A DNA stretch of 64,000 nt, from contig CANTUV010000062.1 of assembly GCA_947685225.1 (NCBI GenBank), positions 11,738,501 to 11,802,500 of the forward strand, in the 5' to 3' direction. Numbering within the stretch: position 1 is the stretch's first letter; every line of letters starts with the position of its first letter. Positions 1-10,813 of the stretch are shown piece after piece. The notes under the pieces were generated by a model that did not search any database, was not told the DNA's origin, and worked only from the letters and a program-made list of their open reading frames with translations. The translations under genes and the position numbers were made by a program. The DNA is from Garcia nutans (taxonomy: Eukaryota > Streptophyta > Magnoliopsida > Malpighiales > Euphorbiaceae).

Positions 1-1637
1 ATGAATTTCCATTCCCTTTAGCTGCTGCATACAGAAAGTGATATATATATATATATATAAGAAAATTAAGATAAGTAGTTAAAATGAGATTTTTCTTGAT
101 TAATAATATATCTAAATATACTTAATAAATTAATTTGGCTTGCGATTTAGATTGAATATGTCTAATTAAATTATTTGGAGTAAAGATTTATGCAATAACC
201 TTTAAAAATCAAAGTTATAATTTTTAAAGACATAATTTATTCAAACAAGTGGTTAAATTATCGTAGAACAAGATATAGTAAATAAAAAACTGTGTAATTA
301 AATTTAATTTTAAGTTGAAAGAACATTGTACAAATGAACTAAGATTTGCTTAAATAATGTTTAATTAAGAATTATGAAGTAAAGTGGCTTCAGGTTCACA
401 ATATTAATTTATGCATCTTCTGAAATCTAATTTCTGAGATAAGCCTTATGGGTGAGCCTTTTGAGATTAACCCAATGATCTAGTCTGAATTTCTAATAAT
501 CATATAGACAAAGTTCAACTCTAGTAAGGGTAAAACTACTAAACAATATATACTAGTGTTCTAATATGCACATAAGAGAAAAGTTACTGTCCTAATTGTT
601 GTGGCCTTTAGCTTATTTGTTGTGGTCTTTGATTAACAATCACTGACCTTTCTATTATGAACTATCATATGAGCCCTAAAATAATTTTTACTGCATATGA
701 TATCTGGATGAAATTTATAAATCTGTCTTGTTATGTTCTACATTAAAAATTTAATGATAATGGTTTTCAGTTTAAATATTGTGTTATTAATTATTCGTAG
801 TGATTTAAAAAAATGTTAATAGAATTTTGATTAGTAAAGGGAGTAAATCATTTATTGTGATTTTAAGAAAAATCATCGTAATGCTTTTAAAAAAAAGTCA
901 GCATCTGCATTTCTAGGAAAAGAAAAAGGAAATTTATAAGAATAGGAAACAAGTATAATGTTCTGTGAAAACTAAAGGAAATGAAATAAATAAATGTTAT
1001 AAATTGATGAGTGATTGATTAAATAGTTTACATGATTTATAAATAATACTCAGAAGCTGTGAATAGATTGAATAAACTCTCATGAGTGAGAATTGATAAT
1101 TAAATTTATGTGTGCATTAACAATCCAAAGAGCAAGAAATTACTTAAGCTTTAATATGCTATTTAAACTGTTAAGAACGTAGAGTGAAACTAAAGCACAC
1201 CTAATAAGGCTGAATACTCACTGAGTTACGACTTATCATTTGCCTTGTTATTTTTAGTGCTATTTTACAGGTAGTGCAACTTTAGCAATGGCGATACTAT
1301 GATACCCAAGAGTGATAAAGGAAGACAATTAAAAAAGAATCTAGTTATAAATAATGTGAAAAAAATATGCAGTATAAAAGAAAAATGTTTGTACAAATAT
1401 AAATAGAAAGAAAAAAAATTAGTGGAATTTTAATATTTGTTTTGTCCTGAGATTGGGTTCTATGTGATTACAGTGTATTATACCGACCCGAACCCTAGGA
1501 CTGTCTACTCCAAATTCGTGGTGTGACATTTATATGCCAACCTATTAAAAAATTGGCTCAATTAACCTATTAACAACCACATGCATGCCCCTAGTATAAA
1601 CTTTGCAGCAAGAGAGATAAACACATGTTGACCTAAG

Positions 1638-1638
<1 letters not shown>

Positions 1639-1668
<30 letters not shown>
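1639..1668. repeat. TA dinucleotide microsatellite
   Basis: About 15 perfect TA units in otherwise non-coding DNA. It is a simple repeat, probably length-variable. Confidence 0.9.
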
Positions 1669-1670
<2 letters not shown>

Positions 1671-1772
1671 CATATGTTGTAGGTAAAAGAAAGCTTGGAG
1701 TCTCTTCTAAAGAGTAAGAGGTAAAGTGATAACAAATAGTTGGAGCATAAAGGTGATACATGTGTGCGGGTT

Positions 1773-1799
1773 GGGGGGGGGGGGGGGGGGGGGGGGGGG
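1773..1799. repeat. Poly(G) run of about 27 bases
   Basis: An uninterrupted run of about 27 G on the plus strand inside very AT-rich DNA. Such runs are rare in plant genomes, and the exact length is the kind most prone to sequencing or assembly error. Confidence 0.85.
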
Positions 1800-3864
1800 T
1801 GGTGACGTTAATGCATTACTTATTGCTTGCTTTCTTAAACATGTATTAAGCTAATCAACTTCTCATTAATGTTGAATTGCCAATGTAGTTAATATTCTTG
1901 TTGAGAATCCTTGTATACTTGCAATATTGTTATACATTGTCAATAACTACCCATCCTAACTTAAGCAATATGGTTGAGCAGATAAATCTATGCACATATA
2001 AGGAGAAAAAAAAGGTATAAAGAGAATAAGTTACTATTCTAAGTAGATACAGACAAAAGAAGATAAGAGTAGAAATTACAGACTCAAGACCCCTAATATA
2101 AAGGAAAGAAAAAGAGGAAAAGAAAAGAAAAGAAAGGAAAAGAAAGAAATTAGAAAAGAGAGAGGGAGATGAGGAGAGAGAGAATGATAACATGAAACTT
2201 CAACTTATATTATTGGATAATCTTATAGTTGTTGTTCTTCTTATTACATTCCATTTTATATGCATTGCTTCATGTATATGTATATTCTCACTGAGATGAA
2301 AGCTCATATCTTATAGTTTCCCTGTTGTAAGAACATGAGAAAGACATTGCAACTTGTACTTTTTCCTTCCATAAGCTGAGATAGAGTACATTTAAGAGTT
2401 ATTAGAGGTCTTCATCTTAGAGTTTCATAGTATGTAGTTTATGTGTGTATGCTAATGTATATAAACATGTACAAGGTAGAACTATTATGTAATTAAGATA
2501 AATAAAAGGACATTAAGTAAGAATAAGCAAAATATGATATAATTAACAAATGTAAAATAAATAAAATGATAAATGTTAAGTTGTTAAGCAATGACAAGAA
2601 TGGATACAATTATCCAAGTTAGAAAATATAAAATAGATATAGGTAGTATTGGATTCTACGAGGTGTCAGCCCACTTTAAGTATAACTGAATCCTAGGACC
2701 ATTGTGCCTTTGGAAGCAGGGTGTAACTATAACACTCATTCAAATTATGTATTACTCTAAATGCCATAACATGAGGACAATGTAAAATATTATCCCATAC
2801 CTTCTAATACCTAACCTTTTATAGATGATCTAACAAAGCAACAAATATAACTCGCATTTCTCCATTTTAACATATTAAACACTTGTTTAAACTAATCCTT
2901 TATTAATTTAATCTGAAAATTAGTGATAGAATTACCAAGGGGAGAGACTATCTAAAGTTGTACACTATAAGAATAATATTTGAAAACATAGAGATCTATT
3001 TCACATCAAAACTACACAAAGGGCACACCTTATTAATGTTAACATGCCCCTTTTGAAGAAATTTGGAACATAAATGTCATATGAAACAAATTTGTTGAAT
3101 AGGAATTTCTATATTCTAAATTTCTTTCTACAAACTCTTAAAATTGCTACTAACAATAACACTTCATGAGAATAGATCCTGCAAACTTATAATCCAATTA
3201 CACAATATAATTGGCATTTACTAAAACTTATTTGAAATGCGACTTCTAAATTAGTTCAATTAAGAAGAGCAAAATTTATTCATAATCGACATCAAAGCTT
3301 TGTCCTTTAACCATAAACAATTGGAGCTATGAAAAGAAAAGAAAGTAAAATCTTAAAAGAAAAAATGAGAGAAAAATAATAAATATACAACACATATATG
3401 CATATATATATACACACACAAACACACTAAAAAATCACTAGCATAATATTATGAGTGTTTTTACTCTATATATATATGCATTAATATTCAAAAAACTTAC
3501 AACAAAAATATTAAAAAAAATGCAAAACAAACAGTTCAAAAAAGCAATACAAGCTGTTCAAAACAGCAACCCAAACTCTAGCAATGGGACTCTAAACTCA
3601 AAAACCCTAACACTATAATAACACCTAGTAAATATCCATAAAAAAATTAAATAAAAAAACTCGCTATGAAACCAATATTCTTAAATTTTGTATAAAATAA
3701 ATAGCACCCATTAAACACAATAAACCCAACTTTAGAAACCCAGAAATCAATGTCAAAGAAATGCAACTTAAAAAATTCAAGGACAATTATAACAAAAAAT
3801 TAAAATTTAAAATAAAAACTTTTAAAAGAGCGAGAAATTGAAAATTAATCACTAAAAAAGCTAA

Positions 3865-4885
3865 TTATATATGAAGATTATCATGAAATTTTTTAATTTA
3901 ATAAAAATTTTAATTTAAATATAAATATTAGCATAAAAATTTTTAATTTAAAAACTAAAAATTTAATTTAAATACGAAGATTAACATTAAGATTTTTAAT
4001 TTAATAAATAGAAATTTAATTCAAACAAGAAGATTATCATGATATTGTTTAATTTAATAACTAAAAAGTTTAATTTAAATATGACCATTATCATGAAATT
4101 TTTAATTTAGTAAATGGAAATTCAATTTAAATATGAATATTAACATAAAAAATTTTAATTTAATAAATCAAAATTAAATTTAAACATGAAGAATATCATA
4201 AAAATTTTAATTCAATAAATATAAATTTAATTTATAAATGAAGATTGTCATAAAAATTTTTTAATCTAAATATGAAGATCATCATGAAAATTTTTAATTT
4301 AATAAATAAAAATTTAATTTAAACATGAAAATTAAAATAAAATTTTTTAACTAAATAAATAGAAATTTAATTTAACTATGAAGATCATCATGAATTTTTT
4401 TAATTTAATATATAGAAATTAATTCAAATATGAAGATTATCATGAAATATTTTTTTAATATAAAACTATTTAATGTAATAAATAAAAATCTAATTTAAAT
4501 ATAACGATTATCATAAAATTTTTTGAATTTAAATATGAAGATTGTATGAAATTTTTTAATATAAATAGAAATTTAATAATTTAAATATGAAGATTATCAC
4601 TAAATTTTTTAGTTTAAAAAAAAAATTTAATTTAAGCATGAATATTAACATAAATATTTTAATTTAAATATAAAGATTGTAAAAAAAAATTAATAAGTAT
4701 AGATTTAAATTAAACATGAAGTTTATCATAAAAATTTATAATGCAATAAATATAAATTTAATTTAAACATGAAGATTATTATGAAATTTTTTTAATTTAA
4801 ATATAAAAAATATCATGAAAATTTTTAATTTAAAGATTATCATAAAATTTTTTAATTTAAATATAAATTTTGTCATGAAATGTTT
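3865..4885. repeat. AT-rich minisatellite, unit about 53 bp, roughly 20 diverged copies
   Basis: A degenerate unit recurs with a core like ATGAAGATTATCATGAAATT followed by runs of TTTAATTTAA and AATAAATA. Cores are visible near 3871, 3972, 4027, 4080, 4130, 4185, 4238, 4271, 4325, 4378, 4430, 4500, 4536, 4586, 4639, 4718, 4769 and 4832. Spacing is mostly 50-55 bp, with some copies about 33 bp apart, as if the second half of the unit was lost. Two outlying copies sit near 5426 and 5478. Short open frames on both strands here (about 4763-5006) are by-products of the repeat. Confidence 0.8.
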
Positions 4886-4929
4886 TAAACTTAATAAATA
4901 TAATATATTATATAATTTAAAATTGAAGC

Positions 4930-5175
4930 AATATTTTCTATTCATGCTACAGTATCTTATGGGAAATGTCAAATATATTCTTACTTATATTAGTTTATTT
5001 TATTAAATAGTTTATTTTATATAAAATGTCAAATATATCATCATGCTATAATGTTTTTATGTGAAATGTCAAATATACCCCTATTTATATTAAGTTATTT
5101 CATGAAATAGTATATTTCATGTAAAATGTCAAATATACCATTATTTATATTAGATTATTCTATAAAATAGTTTGG
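4930..5175. repeat. 100-bp repeat built of 60- and 40-bp halves
   Basis: The word AAATGTCAAATATA starts at about 4964, 5024, 5064 and 5124, a 60-40-60 spacing, so a 100-bp higher-order unit occurs about two and a half times. Flanking words (TTATATTAGTTTATT, ATGAAATAG) repeat in the same register. The sequence is non-coding and directly follows the 53-bp array. Confidence 0.7.
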
Positions 5176-5179
5176 TCTT

Positions 5180-7580
5180 TTTCTTCTTTTTATCTATTTA
5201 TACCTATTAACGAATATAACAATTAATAATTTTACATAATATTTTTATTAATAATTTGACGTTAATTTCTTTTTTTTATTATCCAAATAATAAGGTAAAA
5301 ATTTATTTTAATGTAAAAAATTTCATATTACATTTCTATTAAAATAATAATAATAATAATAATATAAAAAATATATATAGATATCCCGAAGCAATACGAT
5401 AATTTTTTTCTAGTTTAATTAAACACAAAGATTAACACAAAATTTTTAGTCCAGTAAATAAAAATTTAATTTAAATATAAAATTTATCATAAAATTTTTT
5501 AAATATAAATAAAGAAAAAATATGTAACATGTGACAAAATTAAGATAAGATATATGGTCAAAAATTATGATAGTGATTATTGATTTATTTTGTGTGTGTA
5601 AATGTATACGTGTATGCGCGTGTGTAATATACGTATAATGTACATATTGTTGTAAAATAATATAAAATCGGTTAAAAATTTCTAAAATTTCATTAAGCGA
5701 ATGATTTATTTTTAATTAAATTTATAATTGGATAATTATTAGTTTAATTTTTAATATTTAACTGATAGCTTTTTTTTGGCTTCATTTTAAAATATTGTGG
5801 AAATTCTAAGTTTTTATTTATTTTTAGGGAAATTGATAGAAAAAGGGAGAATAGAAAGCTTAGTCAAACATTCCCCAAATTCTATTTCCCTCGTTTCTTT
5901 TGTTTGTGTAATAATAAGAGAAAGAAAATTGGAGAGAAGAATGAAAATAACTTTCTCTAATTTCTCTTTGATCATTCCAAACATTAATTTCTCATCGATT
6001 TGGAGAGAAAATGAGAAAAATTAAAATAAAAAAAAGCCATTCTAAAAAGTTACGAACTTAAATAATAAAAATAAAATTTATAAAATTCACTTTATTTCAT
6101 ATTTTAATTATATAACCAGACAAAGTAAAACAAGTATAAATTCCATTCTCTTCATTTTTTTCTCATTTAATTTTTTCCCATTACATTTCTATACATCCAA
6201 ACAAAGTCTAAATAATTATTGATTTAAAAGACTAGATCTATCTTAGAGTTGTAGATTATATTATTATTATCCTTTAAGAAAATCATTGTTATTATTATCT
6301 CAATTTAGTTTTGATAAAATGTTAGATATTTTGTGATTAGAAATATATATTGTTTTGACTTCATAAATATTTTATGATTAAAATTATATATATTTTTATT
6401 TGACTAGTATAAATTACCAAAAAAGTTAGCAATTTCTTATTTAGCTAACTTAATTTTAGGATATGTGTTAATCTATTGACTAAATTCACCTTTGGTTGAA
6501 CCTGCGAATGCTAAATTTATTAATGGAATAGATCAATTTTTAATTTTGATTAATTTAATTAATTAACTGAATCGATTAATTTTTTTATTTTACAATAAAA
6601 ATTATATTTATAATAAAAATACTTAATATAATTAAATAATTAAACACAATTTATTAAAAAAATAAAATATAACTTTATTTTATAATAAAAAAATATATTT
6701 ATAATATAAATTCATACAATTAAAGAATTAAACAAAAAATTAATAAACAAACAAATAATTTTTTTTTAAAAAAAATTTCGGTTAACGGTTAACCGACCGA
6801 ATCAAATCGATTAACCGTTAATCGAACTAAAAATTAAATTAATTTAAATTTTTAACTAAATTGATCAAATTAATCTTTAGTCGATTAACCGAATTAAATT
6901 TTTAATTGATTAACCAGACTAAAATTTTAATCGATTAAATAAAAATTCAGTTGATTAATTAAATTTTATCTATCTCTATTTAAGTTATCCAGAAAATACA
7001 AATTTTTTCTCAATTGAAGAAATAACCAACATAACCCACCCTTTCAAAAAACTTTGGCCATCTTCTCCAACAAATAAAAAGCCAACCATGCTAAAACCAT
7101 TACAAAAAAACACACCATAGGAAAGAAATCTTACTTCTTGTCCTTCATTTTTTGAGAAGAAAAAATTGAGGCATGAATTAAAAATTAATATATATATATA
7201 TATATTTAAATTTTAATTAAAATATGATATAATATTTAATAATAATTTAATGATAAATATATAAATATTGAGATTAATTGATCTGGTGATTGTAAATTCA
7301 TGTCTTATTTTCCCATACGCATATTTTTACATATGTCTTTTGTGTTATTTTTGTGATAAAATTAATTTGGAAAAAAAAAACGAATATTTGGATGGAAATT
7401 TTAATTACAAGATTAAAATAAACCCAAAAATAAAAAGGTTTGAAGCTAATGGCTTGGAATGTGCATGATCGGCAAGTGAAAGCTCCTGAGACCCATTTGG
7501 TGACTCGGGCTATGAAAACCAATCAGATTATTAGTCTTCCCTGGTCCCATTTTCACATCATTTTCACCGAAAATGAAAAA
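5180..7580. other. AT-rich intergenic DNA upstream of the kinase gene
   Basis: No gene is supported. The stretch includes an AAT microsatellite near 5345-5362, a purine-rich patch at 5830-6010, and at about 6530-6970 a run of words of the form CGATTAACC / GGTTAATCG in both orientations that could fold into hairpins. The last few hundred bases before 7600 should hold the distal promoter of the kinase gene, but no distinct element stands out. Confidence 0.5.
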
Positions 7581-7599
7581 TTAAATTAAAAAAACTACT

Positions 7600-8894
7600 C
7601 TTTAACTTTATTGCTTTGCTTTGACTCTCCCCTTCTCTCTCCCTCTCCCTCGCAAGAACGCAGCTCCAGTTCATTTGTATACCTCTCTCTCTCTCTCAAT
7701 CTCCGCTTTCCCTTTTCTTCACTTTCTCTAGACAGGCTCTTCTAAGGCTACCAGGAGCTCTTTCTTTTTCTACAGTGCTTATTCTTTCTATTAATTTGTT
7801 TTTTTTTCACTGCAAAAGCAAGGCCTTCTGTCTCAAGTTCTTGATCCCTCAAGGTTTGTACTTTTGTTCTCAGTTCTTAGCTTTCTTTCGTTTCCTTGAT
7901 GGGTTTCTGATTTTTCTTTTGCCTTCCATTTTTTTTTTTGCATCTGGGTATCTTTTGTTTGCTTGGATCTATGATGGGGTTTTCTTATAATCACTGGTTT
8001 TGTGATCAAGATCTTGTTAATTTACCTTTGATTGTTTTGCCTATTTTTGGGTTTTGATTTTTTTTTTGAGATCAGTTAAGTTCTGTGTGTAAACTACATT
8101 TTATTAGCAGCTAACTTGATTGCCTTGTTCTTTTCTTTTTTCTGGGTGGTCCTTGAATCTTTTTTGCTTGTCTTGAATTTTTCCTTTTTGTAATTTGTTT
8201 TTAAAATTTAGTTTTTGTTTTTAATTTTTTTGAAAACTTTTTAGGGACAAATACTATGGAGTACGATCTCATTCAATTTTTTCTTGTCATTTTATGTTCT
8301 TCATTCAGCTTTTTTATTGAGTTATCCTTTTTCTTTTTCTTTTTTAATATCCAGGGAAATAATACACGTCTGCTTTATAATTGATTTTTTATGTTCTTTT
8401 TTACTTTTTTTTTATTTTGGAATTTGTGTTTTTGACCTGTTTTCAGCTAAATTCAGTGACTGGCAGTTATGGGTTCTCTATTTCGATGAAGCTGTATTGT
8501 CATTTTATAATTTAGGTCTTTAGGTTTCATAATTTAGGTTTGTGGGTTCTGTTTTCTGATCTGACCTCTAAATTCAAACGTTTGGGGCTAATGAATTTGA
8601 GTTTGTTGCACTATCAGTTAGTTGTTGCTTGCATCATGTGAATTGGTTTATAGATTTTACATATGTGCCTAAGATCACTCTCTTCTTGAATGTACCTAAG
8701 ACCTTATTGACTCAGATGTTATTCTTCCACCCTTTGTTTGTTACCTTGTATATAACAGAGTTAGCTGTTTTGTTGGCAGATTCTGATCACAGCACATATT
8801 GGACTACAGATTCTGATATGATGCTTGAGTGATGGGTTCTAGGCATTGGTCTGGTCTGATCTAATGTAGTTTTGAAACTTGGGTACACCATATA
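7600..8894 (+). promoter_or_regulatory. Probable 5' leader of the kinase gene with a leader intron and upstream ORFs
   Basis: A CT-rich tract (about 7625-7760, including a CT microsatellite near 7682-7698) is typical of plant transcription start regions and 5' UTRs. It is followed by T-rich, intron-like sequence, with a possible donor near 7853 (AAG/GTTTGT) and possible acceptors near 8780 (GGCAG) and 8808 (TACAG). Two short upstream ORFs precede the main start: ATG at 8818 stopping at 8830-8832, and ATG at 8832 stopping after about ten codons. Leader introns are known in this kinase family. The exact transcript boundaries are inferred. Confidence 0.5.
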
Positions 8895-9854
8895 ATGGCC
8901 TTGAGAACTGGCGGCAAAGCTTCCATAGAACAGTCAGTTGGTGTTCAAAGAGTGGAAGCAAATAGTCTTAAGCTTTTTCCTTCACAGGATTTCAAAAACA
9001 AGCAAATCCGAGTGTTCTAATCATAAGCAGGTGACAAGTTCAGTAGAAAAGACACCAAAAGAAGTTATGCTAGAAGCTTCCGAAAATAAAAAGCTACCAG
9101 AGTCTATTAAAAAAGGGGCATCTGATTTGGTGCATAATAAGTTGGAATCAACTTCTTCCTTAGCTACGCTTGTACAAGCATCCACTGAAGTTGATTCTTA
9201 TGTTAATGAAAGACAAGGCTCACAGGATGTTTCTGTTGATCAAGAGAAGAAAACATCAGGATATGGCAGTGTTAAAAACAGTTCAGTATCTGCAAAAGTT
9301 AGTGATGGAACCACCAGTCTTGCTAAGACTAGCGGAAGTGCTAAGACCAGTGATCGTGTTGGTTATGTGGAGAGTGGAAAGAGCAGCATGTGTAGAGGAA
9401 GCACGAGTAGCGATGTAAGTGACGAGAGTACATGTAGCAGCTTTAGTAGCAGTATTATTAGCAAGCCTCATAAAGCACATGACTTGAGATGGGAAGCCAT
9501 CCAAGCTGTTAGAGCAAAAGATGGAGTTTTTGGTTTGAGTTGTTTTAGATTACTCAAGAGGTTGGGTTGTGGGGATATTGGAAGTGTCTATCTGTCAGAG
9601 TTGAGTGGAACAAAATGTTATTTTGCAATGAAGGTTATGGATAAAGGTTCTCTTGCCAGTCGTAAGAAGCTACTTCGGGCTCAAACCGAAAGAGAAATAC
9701 TGCAATCTTTAGACCATCCCTTCCTTCCAACCTTGTACACTCACTTTGAGACAGATAAATTCTCTTGTTTGGTAATGGAGTTCTGCCCTGGAGGAGATCT
9801 GCACACTCTCAGGCAGAGGCAACCAGGGAAACATTTTCCTGAACAAGCAGTAAA
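8895..9854 (+). CDS. Kinase coding exon 1
   Basis: This exon encodes the variable, Ser-rich N-terminal region and kinase subdomains I to VI, ending just after the motif GKHFPEQAVK. The family-conserved block before the kinase domain (SDVSDESTCSSFSSS, then HDLRWEAIQAV) is intact. The reading frame of the conserved part has no ATG upstream of 9067. The ATG frame at 8895 overlaps it and would need a one-base change between about 8990 and 9020 to connect. Confidence 0.85.
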
Positions 9855-10782
9855 GTATGAAGAACAAACTTTGACATACTTTCATGTTCTTTTCTTTTTA
9901 ATCAATGGCCATATGTGTTCTCTATGATTGTTTGCTGCTAACTGGTCTTATATTTGGTAGCATTTTTGCTTCAAGTAGGTGATTTTAGATTTAGATTTCA
10001 TAAAAAATTGAAGGTTCAGTATCCGTAAAGTGCAGAAGATGTCCCTGATCATTGTCCTTTTTAGGATTTTGTACCAATAAGATTTTGTTTACATTAATGG
10101 AATTAAAATTTGATGAAGTGGAATGAAATGGCTATCAGAGTGCAACTTAGTGGAATTTTAAGAACTTAAATATTCTATTTTTCAAGTGAATCTTCCACAA
10201 TAAATTGGATATTCTTTTCCATAATCTTTCAAGTCATACTTTTGTAATTGCAAGGGAAGGTTACGTACAAAGACCTAATGGGTTTAACCTTTCTCTGGTC
10301 CCTGCGTATTACGAGAGCATTTATGTATGGGCTGCCCTTTTTTTTCAAGTCATACTCTTGTTACTTGGGGAATAATTAGTTGATATGGGTAATAATAAAA
10401 AAAGATTACCCTTTTTTTTGTGGCTTTAAGACACTAAAATGAATGATTAATTGGACATAATGTGTTTATGGAATGGGTAGAGCTGCATTTTTATTGTGCA
10501 TTCTAGTGGCATTAGTCTACTAACAGATCAAGAAAATAAAAGGGCTGCATGGGTTGATTTATGAATGATTTTACTGTCTAAAAATTTATATGTCTAGTGG
10601 CCCTTTCATTATTCTGGATGAATAAACTTTGACTTCATAATTTATCTAAAATTGGAGTTGGATTAATTGTCCCTTTCAAATTATTTTTATACCTTATCTT
10701 GCTAAACTACCCTCTCCCTTGTGCTATAAAAACCCCCATCAGACGTTTTAGTTTGAGGATTTGTCTTAATTGATTATGTTTC

Positions 10783-10813
<31 letters not shown>

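Larger units (their letters stand above)
1..3860. other. AT-rich intergenic DNA, no gene seen
   Basis: No reading frame here resembles a known protein. The longest open frame (1930-2193, minus) is the complement of a purine-rich GA tract and translates to low-complexity Ser/Phe/Leu, so it is not called. The stretch holds short AT microsatellites (near 41-58 and 1639-1668), a long G run and scattered A-rich sequence. Old, unrecognisable transposon remnants cannot be excluded. Confidence 0.6.

Noticed and set aside
1930..2193. 87-residue minus-strand frame, Ser/Phe/Leu-rich
   Set aside because: It is the complement of a purine-rich low-complexity tract and has no homologous motif or gene context.
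3865..4885. CRISPR-like array
   Set aside because: Units are degenerate, AT-only and contiguous, without unique spacers, and the DNA is plant nuclear. This is a minisatellite.
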